Origin: an uncultured Bacteroidales bacterium | GTDB taxonomy: Bacteria; Bacteroidota; Bacteroidia; Bacteroidales; P3 | Assembly: GCA_944320465.1 (NCBI GenBank) | Contig: CALUHO010000025.1 | Span: 1 to 47,923 of the forward strand | Length of the DNA stretch: 47,923 nt | Direction of reading: 5' to 3' | Shown: piece by piece, positions 7,982 to 17,200 of the stretch | Position numbering within the stretch: position 1 is the first letter of the stretch | How the letters are laid out: each line of letters opens with the position of its first letter | The notes under the pieces: model-generated | Database searches by the model: none | What the model was told of the DNA's origin: nothing | Seen by the model: only the letters and a program-made list of their open reading frames with translations | Translations under genes and position numbers: made by a program

Positions 7982-10366
7982 ATGCAACAAAAAACCAATA
8001 AAGCCGTTTACCCACTGCTGGGTTTGCATTGCGCCGGCTGCGCCAGCCGTTCCGAGAAGATTGCCGCCGCCCAGCCCGGCGTGAAGAAAGCTTCTGCCAA
8101 CTTTGCTGCAGGACTGTTGACGGTAGAATACGAGACAGGCGTTTTCGATGCCCAAAAGCTGAAATCCGCGATAGAAAATGCCGGATACCAGTTGATTGTG
8201 GACAGCGAGGATCCTTTTACCGAGCAGGAAAAGGAAAACCGAAAACTGTACAAGAAACTCAAGCGAAAAGTCTGGATTACCTGGATTCTGGCCGTCCCCT
8301 TGATGATTCTCGGCATGGCGCATAATTGGCATTTCCCGGCCAAGGAATACGTGATGATGTGGCTGGCATTCTTCATCCTGCTGATTGGCGGCCGCGACTT
8401 CATTCGCAGCGCTTGGAATCAAGCCAAGCAATGGTCGGCCAATATGGATACCCTGGTAGCGCTCAGCACGCTGGTGTCTTTTATTTTCAGTCTGGCATCG
8501 CTCGCTTTTGAAAATTGGACGCATGATGTCTATTTCGAGGCATCCGGCATGATCATTGCCTTTGTCCTCTTGGGCAAGCTGATGGAGAGCCGCGCCAAGA
8601 ACGGCACTTCCAAAGCCTTGCAGGATTTAATGCATTTGCAGCCATCCACGGCTTTCTTGATAGAAAACGGTCAGGAACAGGAAGTTCCCATTTCTAAATT
8701 GCAGCCGGGCGACCATGTGAGCGTGCATCCCGGTGCACAGATGCCGGTGGACGGGATTGTGCAAAGCGGTTCTTCCTACGTGGACGAAAGCATGATTACG
8801 GGCGAGCCGCTGGCAGTCCTGAAGCAGAAAGGGAGCAAGGTAGTGGCCGGGACAATCAATCAGAAGGGCAGCTTGACAGTGGAAATTACCGGGGTGGGGC
8901 AGAGTACGGTTCTGGCCAGCATTGTCCGCATGGTGCGCGAAGCCCAAGGCAGCAAAGCGCCGGCGCAGCGTGTCGCCGACAAGGTGGCAGCCGTTTTTGT
9001 GCCAGTTATTCTTTTGCTGGCCGTGCTGACGTTCATCTTGTGGCTAGCAATCGGCGGCAAAGCCGAATTCAACCATGCCTTGGTCTGCGCTTTGTCGGTC
9101 TTGGTGATTGCCTGTCCTTGCGCCTTGGGTCTGGCCACGCCGACGGCTTTGATGGTCGGGATGGGCCGGGCGGCCCGGAACCATATCTTGATTAAGGATG
9201 CCTCGGCTTTGGAAGAGCTATGCCATGTGGATGCCGTGGTGATGGACAAGACCGGGACGCTGACGCAGGGAAAGCCGGCAGTCAGTGCGGTTTGCGTGCC
9301 GGAGGCGGCGGTTTCAGGGATTCAGGGCTGCCAGCCGGATTCTTTCGGTGCGGGTCCTGTCAATCCGTGGCAGGGGAAGCCGTTGCCCTTCTGGCTTGGC
9401 CTTTTCAAGGCTGCCGAGCAGAAGAGCGAACACCCTCTGGCAGCGGCTGTCGTGGCCTGGGTCGATGGTTTGTTGGCATCGGACAAGCTTGGGCAAGCAA
9501 AGGAACCTTCGGCATCGGGAAACGGCTCTGGTAGCCGTGATGCTGCTTGCCCGGATAACAGTTGCGCTTTGTTCGATGAGATAGAAGATTTTGAGACATT
9601 GACAGGCAAAGGCTTGCGATTCCATTATCAAGGGCAGGATTATTGGGCGGGCGGCATGGCTCTGGTAAAGGAAAAAACTGTCGTTCCGGACGATGCTGAA
9701 CGGGAAATGCTCGCGCAGTGGCAGGACAAGGCTTACAGCATCGTGGCGTTCGGCCACGGACAACATGTATTGGTTTACCTTGGCATCACAGACGAGGTGA
9801 AGCCATGTTCCGCGCAGGTTGTCGCGGCTTTGGAGAAGGAAGGCGTGGCTGTGTACATGTTGACGGGAGACCATGAAAAGGCGGCGGCCGCCTTGGCATC
9901 GCAGATAGGAATCAAGCATTACAAGGCTGGGCTTTTGCCGCAGGATAAGGAGGATTTTATCAAGGACTTGCAGCAACAAGGGCGCAAGGTGGCCATGGTG
10001 GGCGACGGTATCAACGACAGCCAGGCTTTGGCCCGGGCGGATATCAGCATGGCGCTCAAGCGCGGCACGGACATTGCGATGAATGTGGCATCGGTGGTAC
10101 TGATCGGCAACGAGAAGAATGATCTGGAAGCGATTCCAAAGGCGATTGCTCTTTCGCGCCGGACGCTCCGCATCATCAAGGAGAATTTATTCTGGGCCTT
10201 TATCTATAATGTGATCGGCATCGTTTTTGCCAGCGGCCTGTTGTTCCCGTTCTTCGGATGGATGCTCAACCCGATGATTGCCAGCGCGGCCATGGCGTTC
10301 AGCTCGGTATCGGTGGTATCGAACAGCCTGCGCTTGAAGTTCGTCAGGATTCCCTGGACGGCTTGA
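7982..10366 (+). CDS. copA: Copper-translocating P1B-type ATPase
   Basis: 794 aa. One N-terminal heavy-metal-associated domain (residues about 10-75) has the metal-binding C17-A-G-C20, in the form GLHCAGCA rather than the usual GMxCxxC. Transmembrane helices follow, with the metal-site motif C378-P-C380 (CPCALGLATP), which is Cu(I)-type. Next come the phosphorylation site D422-KTGTLTQGKP, the SEHPLA nucleotide-domain motif, GDGINDSQALARAD, and C-terminal helices ending YNVIGI...NPMIASAAMAFSSVSVV. It pumps monovalent copper out across the inner membrane. The nucleotide-binding domain carries a low-complexity S/G-rich insert (about 500-530). A TATTTTTG -7 box at 7952-7959 lies 22 bp before the ATG, but its nearest TTG is 16 bp away, so the promoter is uncertain. 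No copper regulator or chaperone lies next to it. Confidence 0.95.
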   Translation: MQQKTNKAVYPLLGLHCAGCASRSEKIAAAQPGVKKASANFAAGLLTVEYETGVFDAQKLKSAIENAGYQLIVDSEDPFTEQEKENRKLYKKLKRKVWITWILAVPLMILGMAHNWHFPAKEYVMMWLAFFILLIGGRDFIRSAWNQAKQWSANMDTLVALSTLVSFIFSLASLAFENWTHDVYFEASGMIIAFVLLGKLMESRAKNGTSKALQDLMHLQPSTAFLIENGQEQEVPISKLQPGDHVSVHPGAQMPVDGIVQSGSSYVDESMITGEPLAVLKQKGSKVVAGTINQKGSLTVEITGVGQSTVLASIVRMVREAQGSKAPAQRVADKVAAVFVPVILLLAVLTFILWLAIGGKAEFNHALVCALSVLVIACPCALGLATPTALMVGMGRAARNHILIKDASALEELCHVDAVVMDKTGTLTQGKPAVSAVCVPEAAVSGIQGCQPDSFGAGPVNPWQGKPLPFWLGLFKAAEQKSEHPLAAAVVAWVDGLLASDKLGQAKEPSASGNGSGSRDAACPDNSCALFDEIEDFETLTGKGLRFHYQGQDYWAGGMALVKEKTVVPDDAEREMLAQWQDKAYSIVAFGHGQHVLVYLGITDEVKPCSAQVVAALEKEGVAVYMLTGDHEKAAAALASQIGIKHYKAGLLPQDKEDFIKDLQQQGRKVAMVGDGINDSQALARADISMALKRGTDIAMNVASVVLIGNEKNDLEAIPKAIALSRRTLRIIKENLFWAFIYNVIGIVFASGLLFPFFGWMLNPMIASAAMAFSSVSVVSNSLRLKFVRIPWTA

Positions 10367-10444
10367 AAAGGATGCCGGAGTATCCCGTGTTCAAGAGGTT
10401 TCTCTTTGGGGACACCGGGAGAAGGAAAATAGATGTGTATCCTT

Positions 10445-10986
10445 TCATTTGGCAATGTAGCAATAGAGGATGGCATCCACGGGCAGCGGTATCAGCATGT
10501 CGCCTTTGGCCGGCACCAGGAAATGGGTCTTGCGTCCCTCTTCTTTTTTCAGTTCCCGCATGATGCGGGCTACTTCCCGGCCATGTCCGTTTGCGTTCCG
10601 GCTTGGTTCTCCCTTGGCAGGGAGTCTTTTCGCCGCAGGTTTTCCAATTTGCGGATCGCGTCTTCCAGATCCTTTCGGTTGATGGGCTTCAGTAGGTAGG
10701 CGATGCTGTTCACCTTGAAGGCTCGTAGCGCATATTCGTCGTAGGCCGTGGTGAAAATAATCGGGCAGCTTATATCCGCATGTTCAAAAATCTCAAAGGC
10801 TGATCCGTCTGCAAGGTGTATGTCCATGAAGACTAAGTCCGGTGCCGGGTTGCTTCTGAACCATTGGATCGTGTCCACGATGCTGTCTGTCTCCCCGGTG
10901 ATTTCTATGGGGAAGGATATTTCTTGGAGGACGGCTCTCAGGTTGCGGGCTGCCGCTTTCTCGTTTTCGATGATCAATGCTTTCAT
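10445..10986 (-). pseudogene. LytTR-family response regulator, frameshifted and truncated
   Basis: ATG at 10986 opens a receiver domain: MKALIIENEKAAARNLRAVL, phosphoacceptor Asp in LVFMDIHLADGSAFE, switch residues in FTTAYDEYALRAFKV, and K in YLLKPINRKDL. This frame ends at 10570 after a short linker. In another frame the start of a LytTR DNA-binding domain continues at once: REVARIMRELKKEEGRKTHF then LVPAKGDMLIPLPVDAILYC, stopping at 10447-10445 after YIAK. The gene therefore has a frameshift in the linker and has lost most of the LytTR domain. Immediately upstream, in the frame ending at 10983, ENNLIKTENQQFIVSIPLI overlaps the ATG, as the tail of a partner sensor kinase normally does; nothing else of the kinase is recognisable to 11160. 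This is a decayed two-component system. Confidence 0.75.
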
Positions 10987-11209
10987 ATCAAGGGAATGCT
11001 TACGATGAATTGCTGGTTCTCGGTCTTGATCAGATTGTTCTCTCGAACGAAAGGGAAATAAAGACAAAAGGATATATCCTTTATCTCCCAATTTACTATG
11101 TTATGTTCCTGGAGAACAAGGTGCCGGAAGAAGAGAACATGTTCTTTTAGTTTAATACGAATTGCGGTTTACAAGATAATTCCTTCCCTTAGTTTTGACT
11201 TTACTTTAG

Positions 11210-11412
11210 TTTAACCCAAATCGGTCATTAGACACGCCGAGTCCGTGTCTGATTAGGAAAATGAGGCATTCGGGCATCTTGCCCGCTTCTGTCCGCATCC
11301 TGTTTCTCGCTACGCCTCGACGTAGCCCGCTACGCCTTCGGCTAGGCGAGAAGCATGCTGCATGACACAAGCGGGCAATCTCCCCAAAGTCTAATGACCG
11401 ATTTGGGTTAAA
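11210..11412. mobile_element. 203-bp MITE-like element with 24-bp perfect terminal inverted repeats
   Basis: The left end (11210-11233) begins TTTAACCCAAATCGGTCATT and the right end (11389-11412) is its exact reverse complement over 24 bp. Inside are further inverted pairs: AGACACG/CGTGTCT (a hairpin near the left end), TTGCCCGCTT/AAGCGGGCAA (11279-11288 and 11369-11378), and TTCTCGC/GCGAGAA around a palindromic centre. There is no open frame able to encode a transposase and no clear target-site duplication. Partial copies occur at 22502-22605, 25050-25080 and 47849-47923, so this is a dispersed non-autonomous repeat family. It abuts the AbiEii gene fragment. Confidence 0.85.
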
Positions 11413-11423
11413 TTGCTGAAGAA

Positions 11424-11849
11424 ATGAAGAATGAGATTTATGACAATATGCTCTCTGCATATGGTGCGACAACGGAACAAGAAAGACGTAATGCCATATT
11501 TGAAGTAAACCAGCAGGTGATACTTGCCGGACTCTACAATGGCGGTTTCTTCGATGTTGCCGCTTTCTATGGCGGTACCTGCCTCAGAATTTTTCATGGT
11601 CTCCAACGCTTCAGCGAGGATATGGATTTTTCCCTCCTGGCTCCCGATGACAAGTTCGATTTCACGAAATACTTCCAGCCGATAATAGATGAATTTGCCA
11701 TTGTCGGTCGTGAAGTGGAGATTAAAAAGAAAGACACAAAGAGTTTTCGTAAATGGCAACAGAATTCAGTTGTAAGTTTCTTTTATATCTGGGTTCTGTT
11801 GCCAAAGATAATGGTAAACTGCTTCATAATCAAGCCCAATTGGGGATAG
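11424..11849 (+). pseudogene. AbiEii-type nucleotidyltransferase toxin, 3'-truncated
   Basis: The frame opens at 11424 (MKNEIYDNMLSAYGATTEQE) and carries the family signature FYGGTCLRIFHGLQRFSEDM followed by DFSLLAPDD, the GG...SEDxDF active-site region of the AbiEii/type IV toxin nucleotidyltransferases. Family resemblance stops near EIKKKDTKS (about 11748). The remaining residues are unrelated and the frame ends at 11849, so roughly half of a normal AbiEii protein (250-300 aa) is missing. The break coincides with an 11-bp inverted repeat beginning at 11753, consistent with an insertion. No AbiEi antitoxin gene is present upstream; the MITE-like element ends 11 bp before the ATG. Predicted inactive. 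Confidence 0.75.
11753..11803. repeat. 11-bp inverted repeat at the AbiEii break point
   Basis: TGGCAACAGAA (11753-11763) and TTCTGTTGCCA (11793-11803) are perfect reverse complements separated by 29 bp. GGTTCTGTTGC resembles the outer end of IS6-family insertion sequences, but no IS6 transposase is visible, so the link is only suggestive. Confidence 0.5.
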
Positions 11850-11965
11850 GCATAGTCCATTTCTTCTCGATTTCCATAAGTGAAAAGTACACCCTCTTTT
11901 TCATGGTATCGTCCGAAAGGAATGAAAGCTTTGATTTTGTGTATTTTCTGATTTTTCTCGTTCAA
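11783..11965 (-). pseudogene. Short unrecognised coding remnant
   Basis: A 60-residue minus-strand frame (starts MNEKNQKIHKIKAFIPFGRY, ends FTIIFGNRTQI) fills the gap between the AbiEii fragment and the ATPase gene. It looks protein-like, but I recognise no family. It reads towards the inverted repeat at 11753-11803, as the tail of an insertion-sequence gene would, so it may be a transposon scar. It could equally be a chance frame. Confidence 0.25.
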
Positions 11966-11970
11966 GTTCT

Positions 11971-13161
11971 CTATTTCAAAAACAACTTCCTCAAATCCAT
12001 CGAAAGAAAATCCTCCGCACTGATTCCGCCGTCTCCCACGATAAAAGCAGACTGCGGATTGAAAAGCTTGCGAAACTTATCCAATCCCTCCGTCCGCTTC
12101 TCCGCATTGCTTTTCACCTCAATGGCTATCACTGAGCCTTTCTTGCGCAAAATGAAATCCACTTCATCATCCCGTTCACGCCAATAGAACACTTCAAAGC
12201 GATGCACGAAGGCTTGGCTTACCAGATAAGCGCCAATGCCCGACTCAAAGATTCGTCCCCATGCCTTGCGGTTGAGTATCGCCTGTTCAAAGGTCAACGG
12301 GCTATACACCATCTTCAACGCATTATTATATACTTGCAACTTGGGGATACTGGCACGACGCCGAGCCATGTCCACGCTGAACTTCTGAAGCCCGCAAAGC
12401 AATCCGCTTTCATTCAACAGATTAATGTAACCCGCCAATGTTACTGTGTTCCCGGCATCTTGAAGCGAGCCAAGCATTTTGTTCAGTGAAAGCAATTCGC
12501 CCGAATAGGCTGCCCCCAGTTCAAAGGTCTGCCGAAGTAAGGCAGGCTTGCTTATCGGCGTATCCATCAGAATGTCCTTATTGATGGTTGCCTCGATGAT
12601 TGCCGACTGGATGTATTGGCTGAAGCGGTCTTCATCGTCTATCAAAGTAGCCGCACCGGGATAGCCTCCATAAAACATATATTGGTCGAGTGAAAAGCCG
12701 AAACACTCCTTCATTTCCTGATAGCTCCAATGGCTCATGCGTATTTCCTCAAACCGTCCGGCAAGAGACTCCGACAACCCTTTTTCCAATAACACACGAC
12801 TGCTTCCCAAAAGCAACACTTTAATATCGCGGTCATGGAACGTATCATCGTCCCACTCTTTTTTCACCGCCTCGCTCCAGTTGGCAATTTTCTGTATTTC
12901 ATCAATCACAAGGATAACGCTTCCCCAGTTTTTACTCTCCTTCAAGCTTCGCACAGCTGCCCAACAATCGGAAATCCATGCACTGTTCGTAGCCGGAACA
13001 TTGTCGGCAGAAAAGAACCGATACGGCATATCCAAATCTTTCAGTGCCTGTTTGACCACCGTTGATTTTCCTATCTGTCGGGCACCCATAACGACCTGAA
13101 TGAACCTACGAGGCTCTTTCATGCGTTCTATTATAAGCTGATATTCTGCACGTTTATACAT
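11971..13161 (-). CDS. AAA-family ATPase with DUF4143 domain
   Basis: 396 aa. The N-terminal AAA_14 ATPase has Walker A G26-ARQIGKST (26-34) and Walker B VILVIDEIQ, followed by a sensor-type LLLGSSRVLLEKGLSESLAG. The central HWSYQEMKECFGFSLDQYMF region precedes the C-terminal DUF4143 part, which ends with the PD-(D/E)xK-like DEVDFILRKKGSVIAIEVKS. Proteins of this type are abundant in Bacteroidales, often in accessory islands. Their function is not settled; mobile-element or defence-related ATPase roles have been suggested. It is intact, alone on its strand, and surrounded by decayed genes. Two 15-bp direct repeats lie just upstream of its ATG and are probably its control site. Confidence 0.9.
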   Translation of the reverse strand: MYKRAEYQLIIERMKEPRRFIQVVMGARQIGKSTVVKQALKDLDMPYRFFSADNVPATNSAWISDCWAAVRSLKESKNWGSVILVIDEIQKIANWSEAVKKEWDDDTFHDRDIKVLLLGSSRVLLEKGLSESLAGRFEEIRMSHWSYQEMKECFGFSLDQYMFYGGYPGAATLIDDEDRFSQYIQSAIIEATINKDILMDTPISKPALLRQTFELGAAYSGELLSLNKMLGSLQDAGNTVTLAGYINLLNESGLLCGLQKFSVDMARRRASIPKLQVYNNALKMVYSPLTFEQAILNRKAWGRIFESGIGAYLVSQAFVHRFEVFYWRERDDEVDFILRKKGSVIAIEVKSNAEKRTEGLDKFRKLFNPQSAFIVGDGGISAEDFLSMDLRKLFLK

Positions 13162-13170
13162 GCAACCACA

Positions 13171-13207
13171 TTTTACTCAGTGCAATGAAAATTTTTACTC
13201 AGTGCAA
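13171..13207. promoter_or_regulatory. Direct-repeat operator candidate upstream of the AAA ATPase
   Basis: TTTTACTCAGTGCAA occurs at 13171-13185 and again at 13193-13207. The two copies are exact and start 22 bp apart, two helical turns, placing them on the same DNA face. The first copy ends its approach 9 bp from the ATPase start codon at 13161. Such placement suits a repressor or autoregulatory site. Confidence 0.55.
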
Positions 13208-14269
13208 AAATAGCAAATTTACTTGAGTTATAATCATGGCTTTGCAAGAAAAACACTATCTTTGAGAAAGTAATTAAGCGTTCTGAATCATGTATAGTGA
13301 AATTCTTTGTCTATCAATATTTTTTGCATGGAAGAGACATTTCACGAGAAGGCTGAAAAAGGCGGTACAAGACCGTAAACGAAAGCCGCTGAATGTAAGA
13401 TGTTTATATTTTCTTTTCGACTTCGTTCAATTCTCGGAATGCAACTTGTGCCTTTTAAAATGAATAGCCGATGATATTCAATGATGTATGCCTGATGCAT
13501 CGTACGGTAATGTAAAATAAGGTTTGGCGCAGTTTTCAATTATTAGTATCTTCACTATACTGATGTAATATCAAACTGAATAACATTTATACTGTCAGGA
13601 TCCATTATCTCGTACAGATTTATCATTAGGTCGTTCAACATCGGATAGAAGCGAGGCGCAAAAGAAGTCTTAGTCGTGATTGCCGTGTTTGTTTCTTCAG
13701 TGAGTCGTGCCAAGGCCGCCAAACGCTGCATGCGGTCGCTGGATGCAAGAAACTCTTTGCATGGAAATGGCACAGGTTCAAGGAACTGTTTGTTGACTCA
13801 TACTTTGCTGATTTCTCGTGAAATCAAGAATCCGTAAGCAAACGGTTGGGAAAAAGTGCTGTTGTCTGCCGACAGGCTATTTGCAAATGAGCAGGCTCGA
13901 ATGTGATGTGGAAACGGTATGGAATGCGGGATGGCTGATGGGACGGGGTTTGATGCGCGGATGCCGGCTGTTCCGCTGGATCTATTCCCCTACGGGCTTG
14001 GTTCGGGGGATGTCTCTTCTGGTGGACACCTGCTGGCGGGCAAGGACGGTCTTGCCATGCAGGCGTGGCCGCCTTCCTGGATGCGCCCTAGGCCTGCGCT
14101 CGCGCGGAAACTTTGCCGCCGCGTTTTTGTGGTGGCTTGCTTGCTGTGCAGATTTGATGGAAAGTGTTCCATTTCAAAGACAGAGGCCGGGAATGCCCCG
14201 GCCTCTCCGTTTGCAGAAGTCAAGCTTGCTTTCTGCGTGAAACCAAAAACCAATTAAAGAAACGAAATT
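13208..14269. other. Gene-poor stretch with decayed sequence
   Basis: No convincing intact gene. A -7-like TATCTTTG at 13257-13264 (plus) lacks a properly spaced TTG and has no gene after it. A minus-strand frame at 13555-13773 (KEFLASSDRMQRLAALARLT then EETNTAITTKTSFAPRF) looks protein-like but has no ATG in frame. MSQQTVP begins just upstream in another frame, so it may be a frameshifted remnant of a gene I do not recognise. Plus-strand frames at 13818-14257 have unnatural composition and are not supported. The right end holds the hairpin listed separately. Confidence 0.5.
14182..14206 (-). terminator. Hairpin downstream of the 1641-aa T9SS gene
   Basis: AGAGGCCGGG and CCCGGCCTCT flank a short loop, forming a near-perfect GC-rich stem about 65 bp past the stop codon at 14270. 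The T-tract after it on the minus strand is weak (GTCTTTG), so intrinsic termination is likely but not certain. Confidence 0.5.
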
Positions 14270-17200
14270 CTAATGTTTTGTTATTTTGATTCGTTCCCCG
14301 TCGACATCCAATAGGTAAATACCGTCCGGGTATGCGGATAAATCCAGAGTCCATGCGCTTTTGCCACCGCATCCGCTGTCGATTATCTTCTGCCCGTTCA
14401 TGGTGAACACTGCAACATGCCCTATTCCGGACGGGCTCGTGATGGAAACTTGTCCATTGGTGGGGTTCGGGTAGGCTTTCACGCTGCTCTGGGTTCGGTT
14501 TTCATTGCTTACGTCGACAGAGACATTGGTGCAGATTGGATTGGATTCATGTCCCAGTTCGTCGCAAATGGCACGCACGCAGTACTCGTGGGTGCCTGCA
14601 GGCGCGTTTTGGTCGGTGTAGGAAGTCTCCTCGACCGGGCCGGCAATCTTTTCGCTGTTGCGGTAGACGTTGTATTTGCGAGCGATGGGCACTTGTTCCA
14701 CGATGGCTACTTCGTCAAGCTGAAGTCCCATGGTGGTGTGCAGGGAGTCATTGTGGTGGCGGAAAGCCACGTATACGACTCCCGAGTAGGAAGACAGGTC
14801 TATTTCCTTGTCGTACCAGACATCAGAAGATGTTTGAGGCAAGGTGTCGCTGTCTATCACGCTGAAGTCTTCGTAGTCCGTGCCTGTGGTGGATATGAGA
14901 ACTTCATAGTAGGTTTGGAAAGAATACTTGTAAAGGTCTCCGATGTGGTATGTCAGGCGAGCGTTCCCGTGGGTCAGTTTGACGGGAGGGGTAATCAGCC
15001 AGTTGTCCACGGCAAGCAGGTCGTAGCCGCTACCGTCTTGATAGTTGTACCGGCTTTCGGAAAAGATGCAGCCGGCTCCTTCATAAGGAGTGCAAGGATA
15101 CATGATATAAGCTTCATCGCTTCTCTTCCAGATGTGGCCGTCCCCGTCCTTGTCCAAGTTGCTCCAGTTTTCAGGCACGGGACCGTCGAAATTTTCGTAT
15201 AAAAGGGTATCAGCTTTCAAATAGGGCGCAGCCGCTTCCCATTGAAGAACGACCCCGGTTCCGGGATTCTCTGCTTCCAGGTTCTCGATGGCAGGGCAGG
15301 TATTTCCAGCAAAGAAGTCGATGGAAACGGGTTCCGACTCGCAGCCATTGTTGTGGACTGCGGTCACGCTGTAGGTGTAAACAGCTTCGGGAATACCGCT
15401 TTCCGAGAAAGATGTTTGCTGGGTAGTGCCGATCAATTCTCCATCCCGGTATATGTTGTAAGTCAGGTTTTCCTCTGTGCCGGCTTTGATGTTTTTTGTG
15501 CGGCCATCGCGCAAGCTGACTTTCCCGGCTATCGACAGATTGCAGTCCACGCCATCAAGGGCTTCGTCGAGGTTCAGCCATTCCCCGTTGATGTCGGTGG
15601 ATACCATGTTCCGATCGGTATAGCCCGGGCCGGCATCGCAGCCTAATATTTCGCTACCGCCAGCATAACTTACTTCTATTCCAATCCATAATTCTTGGGT
15701 GGCATCGATGGTGACAGGTCGTGTCAGTTCCACGCTGTTCCATTCGTTCAGGGTCAGATCGGATCCAAGGCGGATTTCATTGGTCATCTGGCTGCCGTTT
15801 GTGGTGCCGTCGCCTCCCATCCAGATGGTAGGGATGTATTCCGCCTTTTCGCATTTAGGAACAAAGGCGATATGGGTGATTTGGGCACTGTCCAAACCGG
15901 CTTCGACCAATTGTTCCGGTGTATAGCGGATGGCAGCGTACAGGGTGTATCCGCCCGGTTCTTCAAAACCGATGGACGTAGTGGGTTCGTAGCTGTAAGT
16001 AAGCCATTCTTCGGGTAGCGCGCCTGGTTTCCCCCATTCAAGGCTGACCTTGGTCTGCGCCACATCGTAGGCGATGTCCAAATCGCGGATAGGGGCGCAA
16101 CGGTTCGTGCAGGACACCTTTTCGCTTACTTTTTCCGACTCTTCTTTGCCGTAAACAGCCGACACGCTCCATTCATGTTCCCCGTCGGTGATGAAATCTC
16201 GGTCTGTATACCGGGCAACAGGGATGTTTTCGGCAATCAGCTCGTTGTCCCGGTAGATGTTATAAACGCCTTCGGCATAAGATTCGGGAAGTTCCCATGT
16301 CAGCGAGGCGATGATGTCCCCATCGAGGGCATTGGATATGCCGACTTTCAGGTTCCTGACTGGATTGATGCCTTGCGTATAGGCTATTTCGGTGCTTATC
16401 CCCTCGGTTTCGGATTCGTTGCAGATGGTTTTCAGCGTGTACAGATGGGTACCCGGGCTTACCGTACTATCTTTGTAAGAGGTGCTTCGGGTGTTTTCGG
16501 CTATCAGGCTGTCGCCCCGGTACAGATTGTATGAAGCATTGTAATTCCCGATGGGAGCTGTCCAATTCAAGGCAACGTGTCCTATACCCACGCCGGCGGT
16601 CAAATCCCGGGCTTCGGCGCATTCCGTTCCTTTGCTTGCCCGGAGGTCGATATTGTCCAGATGGATTTGGATTTCTCCCGTAGAGGATGCTTCGAATCCA
16701 ATCTGGCAGGACTTGATGCCGGAAGGGAGATAGATTTCCGCTTTGGCCCAATCGGGGGCAACCGGCAAAGTATCAGACAGTCTTGTCCAATTCCCATCCG
16801 GCTCTTTATAGTAAATGTCAAGGCTTCCATTTTGTGAGGAAAGAACATAATCAAAGCTCAGCAAGGGATAAGTCAAAGAATCAAGATGGGAAAACAGGGG
16901 TGTAATCAGGCGAGCCTGGCTGGTTTCATCAGAGAAACTCATGTAGAGCAATTTGCTCTGGCTGCCGTCGGCGGTCGTTGCGGGTGTGCCATCCGTGCTT
17001 CGTCCGCTGACCCACGTCGGATTTTGGGATGCTTCTTGGCTCCAGCATGGCGGAATCCGGCCTTCTTCGAACCCTTCCCGCCAAGGATACCGGCTTATTT
17101 CACTCTCATGGCATTCGGTTTCAATGGCGTAAGAGCAATGCCCCATATCGGGAGATGCCATGTGTACGATGGCTTGGCCGTCTGCTTCAAAGAGGATGGC

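Noticed and set aside
11209..11413. The MITE-like element as an integron attC site (GTTTAAC at one end, GTTAAAT at the other, followed by a toxin-type gene)
   Set aside because: The inverted repeats are perfect over 24 bp and the element is 203 bp long, unlike bulged attC hairpins. Other copies lack the GTTRRRY end and are not followed by cassettes, and no integrase is present.
13818..14257. Overlapping plus-strand frames of 112-140 codons
   Set aside because: Cys/Trp/Arg-rich composition, no promoter, no recognisable family, and two competing frames over the same bases.
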